Source: Armatimonadota bacterium
GTDB taxonomy: Bacteria > Armatimonadota > Zipacnadia > Zipacnadales > JABUFB01
DNA length: 22,151 nucleotides
Assembly (NCBI GenBank): GCA_018056145.1
Contig: JAGPGE010000015.1
Span: forward strand, 1-22,151
Direction: 5' to 3'
Part shown: piece after piece, positions 1 through 9,400 of the stretch
Layout: the number at the start of each line of letters is the position of its first letter
Numbering within the stretch: position 1 is the stretch's first letter
Translations under genes and position numbers: made by a program
The notes under the pieces: generated by a model
What the model saw: only the letters and a program-made list of their open reading frames with translations
Database searches by the model: none
What the model was told of the DNA's origin: nothing

Positions 1-63
1 CAACGAAATCAGGCACGCCAGGGCTCCGTACGAGTCATCGCTCGCCGCGCGCATTCGCGGCAT
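1..63 (-). CDS. Possible N-terminus of a gene running off the left edge
   Basis: An ATG at 63 (or a second in-frame ATG at 54) opens a frame that stays open for 21 codons to the window edge and reads MPRMRAASDDSYGALACLIS and on. An in-frame TAA lies 24 bases upstream of the first ATG, so the frame cannot begin much earlier. An extended -10 promoter at 111-119 would start transcription about 40 nt upstream. No strong Shine-Dalgarno is visible and too little protein is present to name a family. The promoter position is the main support; the frame could be chance. Confidence 0.3.
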   Translation of the reverse strand, partial: MPRMRAASDDSYGALACLISL

Positions 64-274
64 GCCTGCGGCGTGCGAGACTTAGTGATGCAGGCCGGGT
101 GAAGATTGGAATTATAGCACAGATGTTTGGCTGATGGAGGCGCTTACCGTGGACAGGGGTGCGTTCGCGGGGAGCAGGTGGGGTGTTGCCCTTGCCAGCC
201 GTGGGGTGTGCGCGCCGTCAAACGCATGAGGCCCCTCGGGTTTCAGAACATGCCACGGGGCCAGATCGGGGCGG
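64..274. other. Intergenic gap after the barrel gene
   Basis: About 210 bp between the barrel gene stop and the possible gene at the left edge. Apart from the extended -10 site at 111-119 I see nothing convincing. There is no hairpin plus T-run terminator and no RNA gene. Frames open through here on both strands are short and look like GC-driven shadows. Confidence 0.5.
111..119 (-). promoter_or_regulatory. Extended -10 promoter, reading leftward
   Basis: On the minus strand the bases read TGC-TATAAT, a perfect -10 hexamer with the TGn extension. No good -35 hexamer is found at 16-18 nt, so activity would rely on the extended -10. The 11 bases TGTGCTATAAT are identical to those of the promoter at 18734-18744. 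It lies about 155 bp after the barrel gene ends and should drive whatever lies left of the window. Confidence 0.5.
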
Positions 275-2251
275 CTACAGACCAAAGCTCCCAAACTCAA
301 GTGATAGCCGGTCCTCCTCAAACGAGTAGCGCAGGCCGATCTCCCGCGTGCCGATTGCCCGACCCAATTCGAGCTCGAGATCGTTGTAGTCGTCATCACC
401 GTAGCCGTAGTGGGTGCCGACAACTCCGAACCGCCACGCTCGCTTGAAGAACCAGTCCCAACCGACATACCCGTAGGTGTCCGACTCGTCCACATCCCAC
501 GTGCCGTTGACGTATAGGTTCCACAGGCAGTCGTGGGTCAGGTTGAAATCGAGCCCCACCATGCTGTTTGCGCCCTTGCGGGTGCTGTCGCCATTGTGGT
601 AGCTCAGTTGGTAGTTGAGCCCCAGCCATGCAGCCGAGCCGAACTGGTGGCTCAGCCGGAGCTGGGCGCGGGCGATGTTTTGCGAGAACTCCCCGGTGTC
701 CCACGCGAAGGTGTTGCTGAAGGTGGGGCGTATGCGAGTGCGAGAACCGATCCTCCAGGGGTCCAGTTCAACGGAAGCGTACAACTCGTTTTCCAGGATC
801 CAGTCGTCATCCCGCTGCTTGTACAGGCGCCCGCCGACCGACGTCCCGAGACGGTAGCGCGAGTTCCCGGTGAGGCGCTGGGGTTCGGTGAGCCAGTCGC
901 CGGTGACGCGGTAGGCCTTCTTGGATGCCGCCGGATCGTCATACTGGCCGCGCAGGTTGAAGCGGTACTTGTCCGCGTAGTGATAGAGGCTGACGTCCGC
1001 GAAAATGCTCTCATGGTCGGGCCACGCCACATTGAAGAACGCCAGATCGCCCCCGAACACCGTGCGTTCGTCCCGCCACTCCAGGCCCCAGTCACTGGTG
1101 AATACCCCGCTTGCCTCAATGCTCCCGCGAGTGGTGCAGGTCTGATATTCCTCCTCGACGGCAAGGCTCCAACCATCGCGAGCGATGAAGCTGGTGCCGG
1201 AAGCGCCGCGCTGGATCTTCACCGATCCCGCCCAGTTGTCGCTGACGCGGTAGAAGAAGGGGAAGTCAACGGCGAGACCGCCGTCGGTGCTCACCCCCAC
1301 AACCTGGGTGTTGCTAGACCCACTGTAGCCCGGCAGCCCGATCACCCAGTACGGGGGGAAACTGAAGACCTTCTGCGTCTGCGCGTAGAGAGCGGCCTTC
1401 TTGACGACGACCTTCTGGTGCAGGTGGTACTGGCAACTCTCGCAGATCATCCAGTTGACGCCTTCGCGGTCATCGCGCCGGAAGACATCGTCCGGCAGTT
1501 CCCACTCGGCAGTCTGGCCGGTCAGACTATAACAGGAGAAGAACGTGCGCTCCACTCCGAGCTCACCAAAACGCCGGATCACGCCTCTCCCGGCGCCAAT
1601 CTCGTAGAAGAAGTCCTCTCCCTCAAGCGTCTCCTCGCCCCGGCGAATCCGCACCGACCAGCCCCGCAGAGTGTTCGCTTCAATGTCGAGTTCAAGGCCA
1701 TCCGCGGCGTCGAAGACCATGTTGCCAATCGTCGCGCGCGCACCGTCGCGAGCCCTGATGGTGTTGAGATCCAGGCAGTAGCCGACCCACTTTCCGCGCA
1801 CGTGAACCACGCGAGGCTGGGCTCTCGGGCTCTCTCCCTTGGGCAGGAACGTCAGGAGAGCGCGCTGACGGGTATCCTGCACCCGCACCGTGACTGTGGC
1901 GACGCCTGGCGTCTCGCTCGTGCAGTAGACGGTGGTATAGCCGCCCTGTGTTGTGGCCGTGAGGGACTGTCTCCGGTCGCCATCGCCGGTTTCCACGAGA
2001 CCGTTGTCCACGAAGACGAACACGGGGGTCCCATCGGGCAGAGGTTGCTCGTTGCGGTCGCGGACCTCGATGAGGATGCGTGAGCGGCTCTTCCCGTCTG
2101 CGGGGAGGGTGAGAGGGTTCGGGCTCAGAGTGATGCGAACGGTCCCCTGGCGGATATCCTGGGCAGCGGACTGGCCGCAGATCAGCCATCCCGACAGGCA
2201 GCACAGGACCAGGGCAATCCGGAGAAGTTTGGCGTCAGAGAGGGTTGCCAT
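275..2251 (-). CDS. Invasin-type Ig domain fused to LptD-like outer-membrane beta-barrel
   Basis: 658 residues. Residues 1-31 form a signal peptide (hydrophobic stretch, then GQSAAQ). Residues about 36-135 look like a Big_1/invasin-type Ig-like domain (SPNPLTLPADGKSRSRILIE, then GTPVFVFVDNG and a GVATVTVRV strand). Residues about 155-235 resemble a short OstA/LptD N-terminal domain (NMVFDAADGLELDIEANTLRG). Then come C240, a W-x-L-PDDVF stretch, a C270-x-x-C273 pair and VFSFPPYWVIGLPG, matching the pattern at the entry to the LptD barrel. The rest alternates aromatic strands typical of an outer-membrane barrel, with acidic aromatic turns. Known LptD inserts LPS at the outer membrane; whether this protein does that is inference. 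The stop is TAG. It is the last gene of the run, 145 bp after the preceding CsgG-like gene, with a hairpin in the gap, so it may have its own control. No strong Shine-Dalgarno precedes the ATG. Confidence 0.75.
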   Translation of the reverse strand: MATLSDAKLLRIALVLCCLSGWLICGQSAAQDIRQGTVRITLSPNPLTLPADGKSRSRILIEVRDRNEQPLPDGTPVFVFVDNGLVETGDGDRRQSLTATTQGGYTTVYCTSETPGVATVTVRVQDTRQRALLTFLPKGESPRAQPRVVHVRGKWVGYCLDLNTIRARDGARATIGNMVFDAADGLELDIEANTLRGWSVRIRRGEETLEGEDFFYEIGAGRGVIRRFGELGVERTFFSCYSLTGQTAEWELPDDVFRRDDREGVNWMICESCQYHLHQKVVVKKAALYAQTQKVFSFPPYWVIGLPGYSGSSNTQVVGVSTDGGLAVDFPFFYRVSDNWAGSVKIQRGASGTSFIARDGWSLAVEEEYQTCTTRGSIEASGVFTSDWGLEWRDERTVFGGDLAFFNVAWPDHESIFADVSLYHYADKYRFNLRGQYDDPAASKKAYRVTGDWLTEPQRLTGNSRYRLGTSVGGRLYKQRDDDWILENELYASVELDPWRIGSRTRIRPTFSNTFAWDTGEFSQNIARAQLRLSHQFGSAAWLGLNYQLSYHNGDSTRKGANSMVGLDFNLTHDCLWNLYVNGTWDVDESDTYGYVGWDWFFKRAWRFGVVGTHYGYGDDDYNDLELELGRAIGTREIGLRYSFEEDRLSLEFGSFGL

Positions 2252-2256
2252 TCGCT

Positions 2257-2279
2257 GTTCACTGAATGAGGTGGTGAAC
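2257..2279 (-). promoter_or_regulatory. Inverted repeat just upstream of the barrel gene start
   Basis: GTTCAC and GTGAAC form a perfect 6-bp inverted repeat with an 11-nt spacer, ending 5 bases before the ATG at 2251. In RNA it would fold over the ribosome-binding region; in DNA it could be a small operator. The gene has no evident Shine-Dalgarno, which makes control of initiation here plausible but unproven. Confidence 0.3.
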
Positions 2280-2328
2280 CAAACGCCGAACCGGAGAGGG
2301 CGCGATGTATGCTGCTGGCGTTAGGCAA

Positions 2329-2359
2329 GCCGCCCCCTGCCGGTTCAGCAGAGGGCGGC
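2329..2359 (-). terminator. Strong hairpin after the CsgG-like/FN3 gene (possible terminator)
   Basis: Twelve-bp stem (GCCGCCCTCTGC paired to GCAGGGGGCGGC with one G-T wobble) around a 7-nt loop, 37 bases after the stop codon at 2397. The transcript then reads TTGCC rather than a U-tract, so it may be an attenuating or mRNA-stabilising hairpin and not a full intrinsic terminator. It separates the 359-residue protein gene from the barrel gene. Confidence 0.5.
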
Positions 2360-2396
2360 CAGTTTCGCGGGAGTTACGCGGCGCGAGCCGTCCTGC

Positions 2397-3476
2397 TCAC
2401 AGGGTGATCCCCTGGAACATCACCCACTCCGAAACCTTCTGGTTGGTGTAGATGACGCGCATACGATAGGAGTAAGAGTTCCCGGTGGTCACGCCGAAGT
2501 CGGGATACTCGGTGGCGGTGCGGCTCACATCGGCACTCGATCCGCCGGACCCGAAGAAAGACCACTCACCGTTGTTCACCCGGCGCTGGATCTGGTAGCG
2601 CAGCACGGTGAAAGAGGTCCCGGTAGGCTCCTGCCAGCGCAGCCGGATCGTGTCGGTCCCCTCGACCTGCAGCGGCAGGACGGTGGGAGGCACGGCGTCG
2701 GGACTCGGACCCGTTGCATCGTCACCACCAGACTCGCTCACCAGGTAGGCCAGTAGACCGACCGCGGCCAGATAGGCAAGGATCTTGGTGCCACTGCTCT
2801 TCTTGGCCGCCTTGGGGGTCGGCTTGGCGACTTCGCTGATGGTGGCCCCACTGAGGACCCGGGCCACACGGTACGCGGCCTCGTCGATGGCCTCCCGCGC
2901 CAGAGGGCGGTCGCTGCCCTGGTAGCCGGGAAGCTTGCGGCTGGTCCCAACCACGCCGAATGCCTGAGCGACCTGCGGCTTAGCAACGGGGTCGCCTGCC
3001 TCCTCGTCGTAGTTGGGCTTCACGTCATAGGCCTGTCCCGAGATGATGACCTCGACGGCCCGGGGCTGCTGGGTGCTGCGGTAGGACTGGATGCTTGCGA
3101 GCACCACAGTGTCCACGTTGAGCGCGTGACCGATCGCCACGGCGTCGCGCGGGTTGGACGGCCCAAGTTCGAGCTGCGTCGGAAGCACCCGACCCTCCGC
3201 AGCGGCCCTTCGCACGAGGGGGGACGTGCGCGAGAACTCAGTGCACTCGAGCTGCGCCAACTGGTCGATGGCCATCTGCAGGGAATCCGTCGCAACCTTC
3301 CTGAGTTCAGGCAGGCCGCTGGCGCTCTCATCGGAGACGGAGAACAGCAGTACTGTGCGATTGCGTCCCTGCGCATCGGCCGTGCCGGCGCACAGTGGGG
3401 TCAGTCCCAGCACCATGGTTGCCAGCAGGGCGTAGCTAATGTGGCGCCCCCACCAGCTGGTTCGGATAGCGGTCAT
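2397..3476 (-). CDS. Exported CsgG/TolB-N-like protein with membrane helix and C-terminal FN3 domain
   Basis: 359 residues. Signal peptide 1-35, with likely cleavage after ADA. Residues about 40-210 have the alpha/beta pattern of CsgG/TolB-N-type domains: a first strand TVLLFSVSD, an amphipathic helix, AIGHALNVDTVVLASIQSY and a late strand AVEVIISGQAYDV. A Lys-rich linker (KPTPKAAKKSSGTK) leads to one hydrophobic helix (231-246), then SGGDD and a fibronectin type III domain (about 262-356, with LRYQIQRRVNNGEWSFFGSG and SYSYRMRVIYTN). A purine-rich GGGGGAAAGGG precedes the ATG. It lies 74 bp after the large beta-sandwich gene. The order of parts matches the protein at 11102-13012, so the two are probably diverged paralogues or partners. 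CsgG is an outer-membrane secretion pore; the role here is unknown. Confidence 0.7.
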   Translation of the reverse strand: MTAIRTSWWGRHISYALLATMVLGLTPLCAGTADAQGRNRTVLLFSVSDESASGLPELRKVATDSLQMAIDQLAQLECTEFSRTSPLVRRAAAEGRVLPTQLELGPSNPRDAVAIGHALNVDTVVLASIQSYRSTQQPRAVEVIISGQAYDVKPNYDEEAGDPVAKPQVAQAFGVVGTSRKLPGYQGSDRPLAREAIDEAAYRVARVLSGATISEVAKPTPKAAKKSSGTKILAYLAAVGLLAYLVSESGGDDATGPSPDAVPPTVLPLQVEGTDTIRLRWQEPTGTSFTVLRYQIQRRVNNGEWSFFGSGGSSADVSRTATEYPDFGVTTGNSYSYRMRVIYTNQKVSEWVMFQGITL

Positions 3477-3550
3477 TACACCCTTTCCCCCTTGCTAATG
3501 TGCATACGGTTCTGTGTTGGTGTACTGCTGGTGCTGCGTTCGTTCCCCGC

Positions 3551-6451
3551 CTAGCGGGAGAGCTGGAAGGAACGTACGACGCTGTGCTGCTCGCCACTCT
3601 CCGGCGACCGCGCGGTAACCGAGAACAAATAGCGGCCTGAAGGCACCCTGGCTCCGTGCTCGTTGCGCCCGTCCCAGGCCAGAGTGTTGACACCCATTGT
3701 AGAAGCCTTGCCCTTGGCGACTCGGCGAACAGCGACGCCCGAAATGTTGCGCACCTCGATGTCGACCTCGGCGTCCGAACTCAGTGTATACACGAGAGAC
3801 ACGCCGCCAGGCGATGCAACCGCAGACGCGGATTGCACAAGCGCGTTCCTCGCTGTCATCGGCTGGACAACGATCTTGAATTGACGGCTTCCCCCGGTCG
3901 CGCCAGACCGGTACTGGTAGCTGGTCGTAGTGCGCATGTAGCGGCGCTGGCCGGTGGCAGGGTCTTCAAAGTACGCCGCGAACTGCGCTGGCAGGTTGCT
4001 CAGGTCGGGCCACGTGATGGTCACTGGTTGGTCCGCGGCATTAGTTGTGACAGTGAGGTCCCAGACCTGCCGCTCGGTTCCCGCGCTCCGGATATCTTCC
4101 ATGCACGCGGCCCCGGTCTGCGGATCAGTGAACTGGGCGGTGAGAACCACGCCGTCGGGAAGCGCGGCTGGCGGGGCCACGACGTCTGACTGGTCGAGGC
4201 CATCGCCGGCGCCGGCCGCCATGCCGATAGATCTGGTGCGCACGCGCCCGGCTGCGGCAACCGAGATACCGACCTTCCAGTCGCCTGGTGAGGAGGAGGA
4301 GGTCACCCCGGGTTCATCAACCGACTGGGTATAGAGGGCTTCGGGGCTGAAGAGAAGCGTGACGTCCTCATAGGCATACAGCCAGTAACCCATGAAGGGC
4401 GTCAGACTGACGTCCGCGAGCTCGGTCGCCCACTCATACTCATTGTCCTCTGCATCGTATGAGTAGAGTGTGCCCATGACCAGGCGGCGAGCCACGGCCT
4501 CTTGCATGGACCACTCTGAGCCGCTGCTGTCGATCACCCGAACGCCGGCGAAGTTGGTCATGAGGGCGTAAGGCGAGCCTATCTGGTTCCACCCGGCCCG
4601 GAGGTTGACCGAGAACTCCCACTCGGTGTTGACCTCCTGGAGGTCTTCCGGGAAGAAAACCGTCTTGCGGTTCAGGTTCAGGAACCAGTAACCCAGGCCG
4701 GGGGTAATATTGCTGACCGAGGCGTGGGGGAACCATCGGTACAGCTGCTCCTCGGGACTCCACCGGGCCAGACCGTTGGGGCCACCCACGTGCATCGAGC
4801 CCAGGTCCTGGAACACGTGCTCCACGCTGGTGTCGGCGAACTCATAGGGTATCGAGATCATCTCGATGCCCTTGAGGGACGTCATCGGCGTGAGTGCGGG
4901 TATGACCGGAATGGTTATGTCGCACTCGACTGTTTTGCCATTTGGACCGGTGAACTTCACGGTTCCCACGCCGGGCCTCGCAACCGACGCGCGCACGGTC
5001 CAGGAGACCCGCTTTAACTCGTTCCGCGCCACGGTGCCCAGCGACTTACTCAACGACTGCGTGGACGGGTCCAGCTCGAAGCCGTCAGGGAGACTGATGC
5101 GAACGCTCGCATCGGCCAGGGCGGCGGTACTGAAGTTGTCTGCGTAGGCGTATACCGTGAACGGGCTGTTCCCATCGGCGTCCGTTAGATAATAGCGTTC
5201 GACGGCTGCTGTGCTCGGGTCGTCGCCAGACTGCACGGACAGGCGGTTCGGGCAGTATGCGGCCAGCGCGTACGGGGCCTCGTAATCAACCGAGGCAGCG
5301 CCGAGGCCGTAATAGGTCACGTAGCGTCGGGAGCGGCCCGCCGCCAGGTCGACCTCGTCCCACCGCGCCGCGTAGGCCCAGTCCTCGCCCTCCAGGCTCA
5401 GAGCTTTGTTCGGGATGAAGTCCCACTGAGCGTCGTTGCCCAGACTGCGGTAGAGACCGAAAGAGATCTGGTCGGGCATGCCTGCCGCGGAATTGGCGGT
5501 GCCGGGGCTGAAGACGTCGCTGCTCGCCAGTGTTCCCCGCACCTTCACAGTCGGGTCGTCAATCCTGTCGAAAGCGGTCCAGACATCCGGGAGGACCGTT
5601 GTGGTCGCGTCCGGGATGGTGCGCTCGGTGACGATGCGCTCTCCACTGGGCAGCACAATCGTGCCACCATCGCGGTCCCATTGCCCGAAGGAAGCATCGA
5701 TCATGCTGCGGAGACCAACCGTATGCGCTTCACCGGAGTTGTTCCGCACGATATACTCGAGGCGGACTGCGTCGTGGATCAGGGTCCAGCGGTGCTCGAT
5801 TTCAATGAACTCCGTCGCGGCGTTCGGGTCGTCGTCGTCCAGTGGGATGCGCGCAACGGCATAGATGTCTCGCGTGCTAGCCTGGGGCGGAACGGGCCAG
5901 TAGTTGGCAGCGGCCCCCTCGCGGTCGTCCTCCGCGGCGCCGAGAGCGTGAACGTCGTAGTACTCACCGTCCACCGCGATCGTTACCTTCGACGTGAACC
6001 GGTCGTAGGAAGGCAGATCGGTGGCAGGACCGGCGATTCCCGCCTCGATCTTGCTGGCGATCGCCCGGTTCTCGTCGCCGATGCGGGTCGGATCTCCGCC
6101 GGTGGGGGTGCGCGAGCCGGTCAGTAGGCGGAAGCGTCCGCCGGGGCGCTGCCACTGGTAATAACGCGGCACGTTGTTGGTGACGCGGACCGCGCTGAAG
6201 GTGGTCGCATCCTCAACCTGAATCGTCATGAGCCCGCCGGGGTGGGTGACCTCGACGACGTTCCTCTGTGCAGCGACCGGGGACGCCAAGATGATGGTCA
6301 GCAGCAACAGGCATAGGCCGAAACAGGCACGCCCCGTCAAAGTGGCGAGTGCGCCGTGACTTTGGTGCACGAGTGGGTCAGCTCCTCTCGCCGGCCGCCG
6401 CAGGCGTGTCGTGACGATATCGCTTGACGTTTTGGGTCGTCGATAATGCAT
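3551..6451 (-). CDS. Large exported beta-sandwich protein with shared C-terminal module and FlgD-type Ig end
   Basis: 966 residues from the ATG, 12 bp after the preceding protease gene, with GAGG 4 nt upstream. The n-region is long (about 40 residues), so a GTG at 6370 with AGGAG 11 nt upstream is a reasonable alternative start. Signal peptide core 43-61, cleavage near PVAA-QR. Residues about 65-400 are beta-rich; the stretch EIEHRWTLIHDAVRLEYIVR resembles supersandwich proteins, but I do not recognise a named family. Residues about 400-515 look like a CARDB/Ig-type domain (ADASVRISLPDGFELDPST). From about 526 begins the module shared with the other two large proteins (GIEMISIPYEF, GLGYWF, AGWNQIGSPY, FMGYWLYAY). 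The last 95 residues are an FlgD-type Ig domain (VDIEVRNISG, LAWDGRNEHGARVPSGRYLF) ending VRSFQLSR and TAG. It is probably secreted; no catalytic motif seen. Confidence 0.7.
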   Translation of the reverse strand: MHYRRPKTSSDIVTTRLRRPARGADPLVHQSHGALATLTGRACFGLCLLLLTIILASPVAAQRNVVEVTHPGGLMTIQVEDATTFSAVRVTNNVPRYYQWQRPGGRFRLLTGSRTPTGGDPTRIGDENRAIASKIEAGIAGPATDLPSYDRFTSKVTIAVDGEYYDVHALGAAEDDREGAAANYWPVPPQASTRDIYAVARIPLDDDDPNAATEFIEIEHRWTLIHDAVRLEYIVRNNSGEAHTVGLRSMIDASFGQWDRDGGTIVLPSGERIVTERTIPDATTTVLPDVWTAFDRIDDPTVKVRGTLASSDVFSPGTANSAAGMPDQISFGLYRSLGNDAQWDFIPNKALSLEGEDWAYAARWDEVDLAAGRSRRYVTYYGLGAASVDYEAPYALAAYCPNRLSVQSGDDPSTAAVERYYLTDADGNSPFTVYAYADNFSTAALADASVRISLPDGFELDPSTQSLSKSLGTVARNELKRVSWTVRASVARPGVGTVKFTGPNGKTVECDITIPVIPALTPMTSLKGIEMISIPYEFADTSVEHVFQDLGSMHVGGPNGLARWSPEEQLYRWFPHASVSNITPGLGYWFLNLNRKTVFFPEDLQEVNTEWEFSVNLRAGWNQIGSPYALMTNFAGVRVIDSSGSEWSMQEAVARRLVMGTLYSYDAEDNEYEWATELADVSLTPFMGYWLYAYEDVTLLFSPEALYTQSVDEPGVTSSSSPGDWKVGISVAAAGRVRTRSIGMAAGAGDGLDQSDVVAPPAALPDGVVLTAQFTDPQTGAACMEDIRSAGTERQVWDLTVTTNAADQPVTITWPDLSNLPAQFAAYFEDPATGQRRYMRTTTSYQYRSGATGGSRQFKIVVQPMTARNALVQSASAVASPGGVSLVYTLSSDAEVDIEVRNISGVAVRRVAKGKASTMGVNTLAWDGRNEHGARVPSGRYLFSVTARSPESGEQHSVVRSFQLSR

Positions 6452-6463
6452 AGCGCCTCAGTC

Positions 6464-9400
6464 TCAGCGTGTCACCTGGAAGGTGCGGACCGCGCTCGCG
6501 GCCTGCCCATCTTCGGTGCGAGCGGTGAGCCGGACCATGTAGCGACCCGGCGGCACGCGGGAGCCCTGGATGTTCCGGCCATTCCAGGTCAGGGTCTGGA
6601 CTGCGCCGGCAGTTGCGGGTCGCGATCCGAGGCGGCTGATGGTCCGCCCCGCGATATTGAGTATCTCAGCCTCGACGTCCGCGGCCGCGTTCACCGTGTA
6701 CGCGAGGGTCACCGTTCCTCCGGGTGCCTGTTGTGCCTGCACGTTGGTCATGGTCAGAGCACGATCGGTACTCGGCGTTGCCGTGATCTCGAAGCGCCGA
6801 CTGCTGTTGGCAGACGACGAGCGGTATGTGTAACCGGAGACGGTCCGCATGAACACGTCTCGTCCGGCATCGAGATCCGTGAGGACCAGGGTGACTCCCG
6901 CAGGGACCTGGGCGTTGATCTCAGGCCAGCTCAGCGTCACATCGGTGTCGGCCTGGGCACATTCGACCGTGACGCCCCAGACCTGCGCAGTCCCGACGGC
7001 CCCGCGCACGTCCTTGACGTACTGGCCTGCGGCGGTTCCCCAATCATCCCTTGCCATGAAGACCCGGACCGGACTCGACACGGCTGGAGGCTCGGGCACG
7101 TCGGCACCGGCGTCGTACCCGTCAGTGGCAGCAGCGGTGACACCGATGTAGTTCGCCGGATCCTGGCCACCAGCGGCAGACGCGCCGAATTTCAGTACCC
7201 AGTTGTCGACTGACGGAGCCTGGCTTGACGCCTTTGCTCCGGTGGATGCGCCGGTGATGACGCCATTGTACAGCCTCAGTGTTGTGTCTTTGAGCACATG
7301 CAGCCAATAACCCTGGAACGGAGACACCGACCCAGACAGTGGATCAGACGGGAAGTCGTAGTAGTAGGATGCTCCGGCCTTCTTAAGGGCGAACAGGATA
7401 CCTTCTGTGACCCCCGAGTCGATCGCTTCGCGCAGATCCTGGCGCACGCCGTCGGTGATGAACTCCACTCCGCCCCAGGTCACAGCGTCCGGGAACGGAC
7501 AACCGATCATGTTCCACCCTCGCGGCGGGGTCGACCCGACGGACAGCTTCACGTCGTAGCTCACCTGATCAGCCAGGCTCCGGCCAGAGACGTTCAGGAT
7601 GGCGGAAGTCGGTATGCTCAGGAAATACCCGAGGCCGGCAGGAGGGTCAGCTACCACGAAAGGTGGTTCGAGGGCATCCAACGGCTCGAAGCTGGCGAAC
7701 TGGTCCTCAATCTGGGCAGGGCCACCCCACCAGTGGTACTTGTCCCCGACAGTCGCGTCGGTGGGGACCCACCGGACGACGATGACCTGGTCGGGAGGAA
7801 GCCCGAAGATGGCACTTGGCGTCTTCGTGCCTGGAGCAAGGTCCGCGAAGGGGAGCGAGATCATGTGCAGTCCTGCGTCTACCTGGGGCGGCGAGACGCG
7901 GAAGCTGCTCACGGCCTGCTGCGCTGCATTGCCCTGGAAATCCTGGCAGTCGAGAGTGATCCGGTGACTGCTGCGACTGAGCGGCGCATGCGAAGGCGGC
8001 CCCACCCTGTATGTAAGCAGTCCCGTGGCCGCATCAAACACGATGTCGGATCTGTCAATCGCCACGCCGTCGATTGTGAGCACGATGCTCGTAGGCTGCA
8101 CACCGCTACCAACGTCGCTAAGGAATGCGGTTATGACAGGCTCGGTAGTGCTGATCGTCTCCCCACTACGCGGGTATGTGATCTGACACACCGGCTTTGC
8201 CACGTCAGTCCCGACGCGCAGATTGAGGCGACCCTCCCCGTAGATGCTGTTGGGCAGCGGCTCTGCCGGGGGCAGAGGTGGCGGAACGTCCACCGCGAGA
8301 CGAAGGATCGCGTCGCGCAACTCGATCTTGGACCGCGTGGTGTCCTCGCTCCACAGCAGTGCAAGTGCTCCCGCGACGTGGGCGGCCGCGAAGGAAGTGC
8401 CGAACGCGTTGGGGGCGATGAACTCGCCTCCCGCACTGATCGGCGCTGCCCCAACGGCAGCAAGGCTCGTGCGGCAGGCGTCAGGCGCAACCATGTTGGG
8501 CTTCATTGCGCCGGTCACCGTCGGCCCTTGTGAGCTGAAGGGCTCTATGTTATCCAGTTGCACCGCCGGCAGGTTGTAGGGGGCCGGGTCGATTGCCGTT
8601 CCGCGCACAGCTCCGACCGTAAAGGCGCCCGTTGCCTCCGCAGGAACGGGCAGACTTCCTTCGGCGACCTGGAGGTTATCTGGTGAGATGTCCACGTCGG
8701 GGATGTAGAGCTGGAAAGTATCCGAGATGCTTTCGTCGATTGACACCGCTCTGATCTGCAGGTTGTAGGTTCCGGCGACCACCGCAGCATGCAGGCGTTC
8801 GCGCGGATGGTCATCACCATTCTGGGTGATGGATGACTGTGCCACGACATTGCCCTGCCCGTCCACGAGAACGAGGTCATAGTCCTGGCTGGTCTTCGTG
8901 CCCGCGGTCTGGTACCAGCTCAGATAGGCGTCGAAGGTCCCGCCGTTCAAAGCTAACGTGATCCCCTCGACTTTGTTACCGAACTCATGTATGCCGTCGC
9001 CATCGTCGTCGGTGTACTCGCCTGACCAGTGACGGCGGGCAAGGTTCCCAGCGGCCTGTACCCACAGCAGACCGCTCGCATCAGCGCTGTTCACCGCGCG
9101 TGACAGGGAATGGGTCCCGTCGAACGGGCCCTCGACCACCACGAGACCAGACACGGCGACTTCGACGCCGCGGCCCGCCACGAAATCAGCTGCAGCCTCG
9201 ATCGAGAGCGGAGTGTCGACGGCAACCAGCAGCAGGTTCGCTCCGGGAGCCATGTCAGCGACAGTCTCGGCCATCGCTGTGCCGTGGTTGCTCGCGGTCG
9301 TGGACTGGTCGCTTCGGAGCGAGACCAGTTCATATCCCGCGGGCACCTCGGCCGCGGCGATGCCGTTGAACCCGATGTCAATGATCGCAATGGTTGCGGG

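Noticed and set aside
533..2083. Long plus-strand frame of 516 codons
   Set aside because: It lies entirely antisense to the barrel gene, which has a signal peptide and clear domains. Its composition is that of a GC-driven shadow and it has no recognisable domain.
7298..8533. Plus-strand frame of 411 codons
   Set aside because: Antisense to the subtilisin-like protease; His/Arg-rich with no motif.
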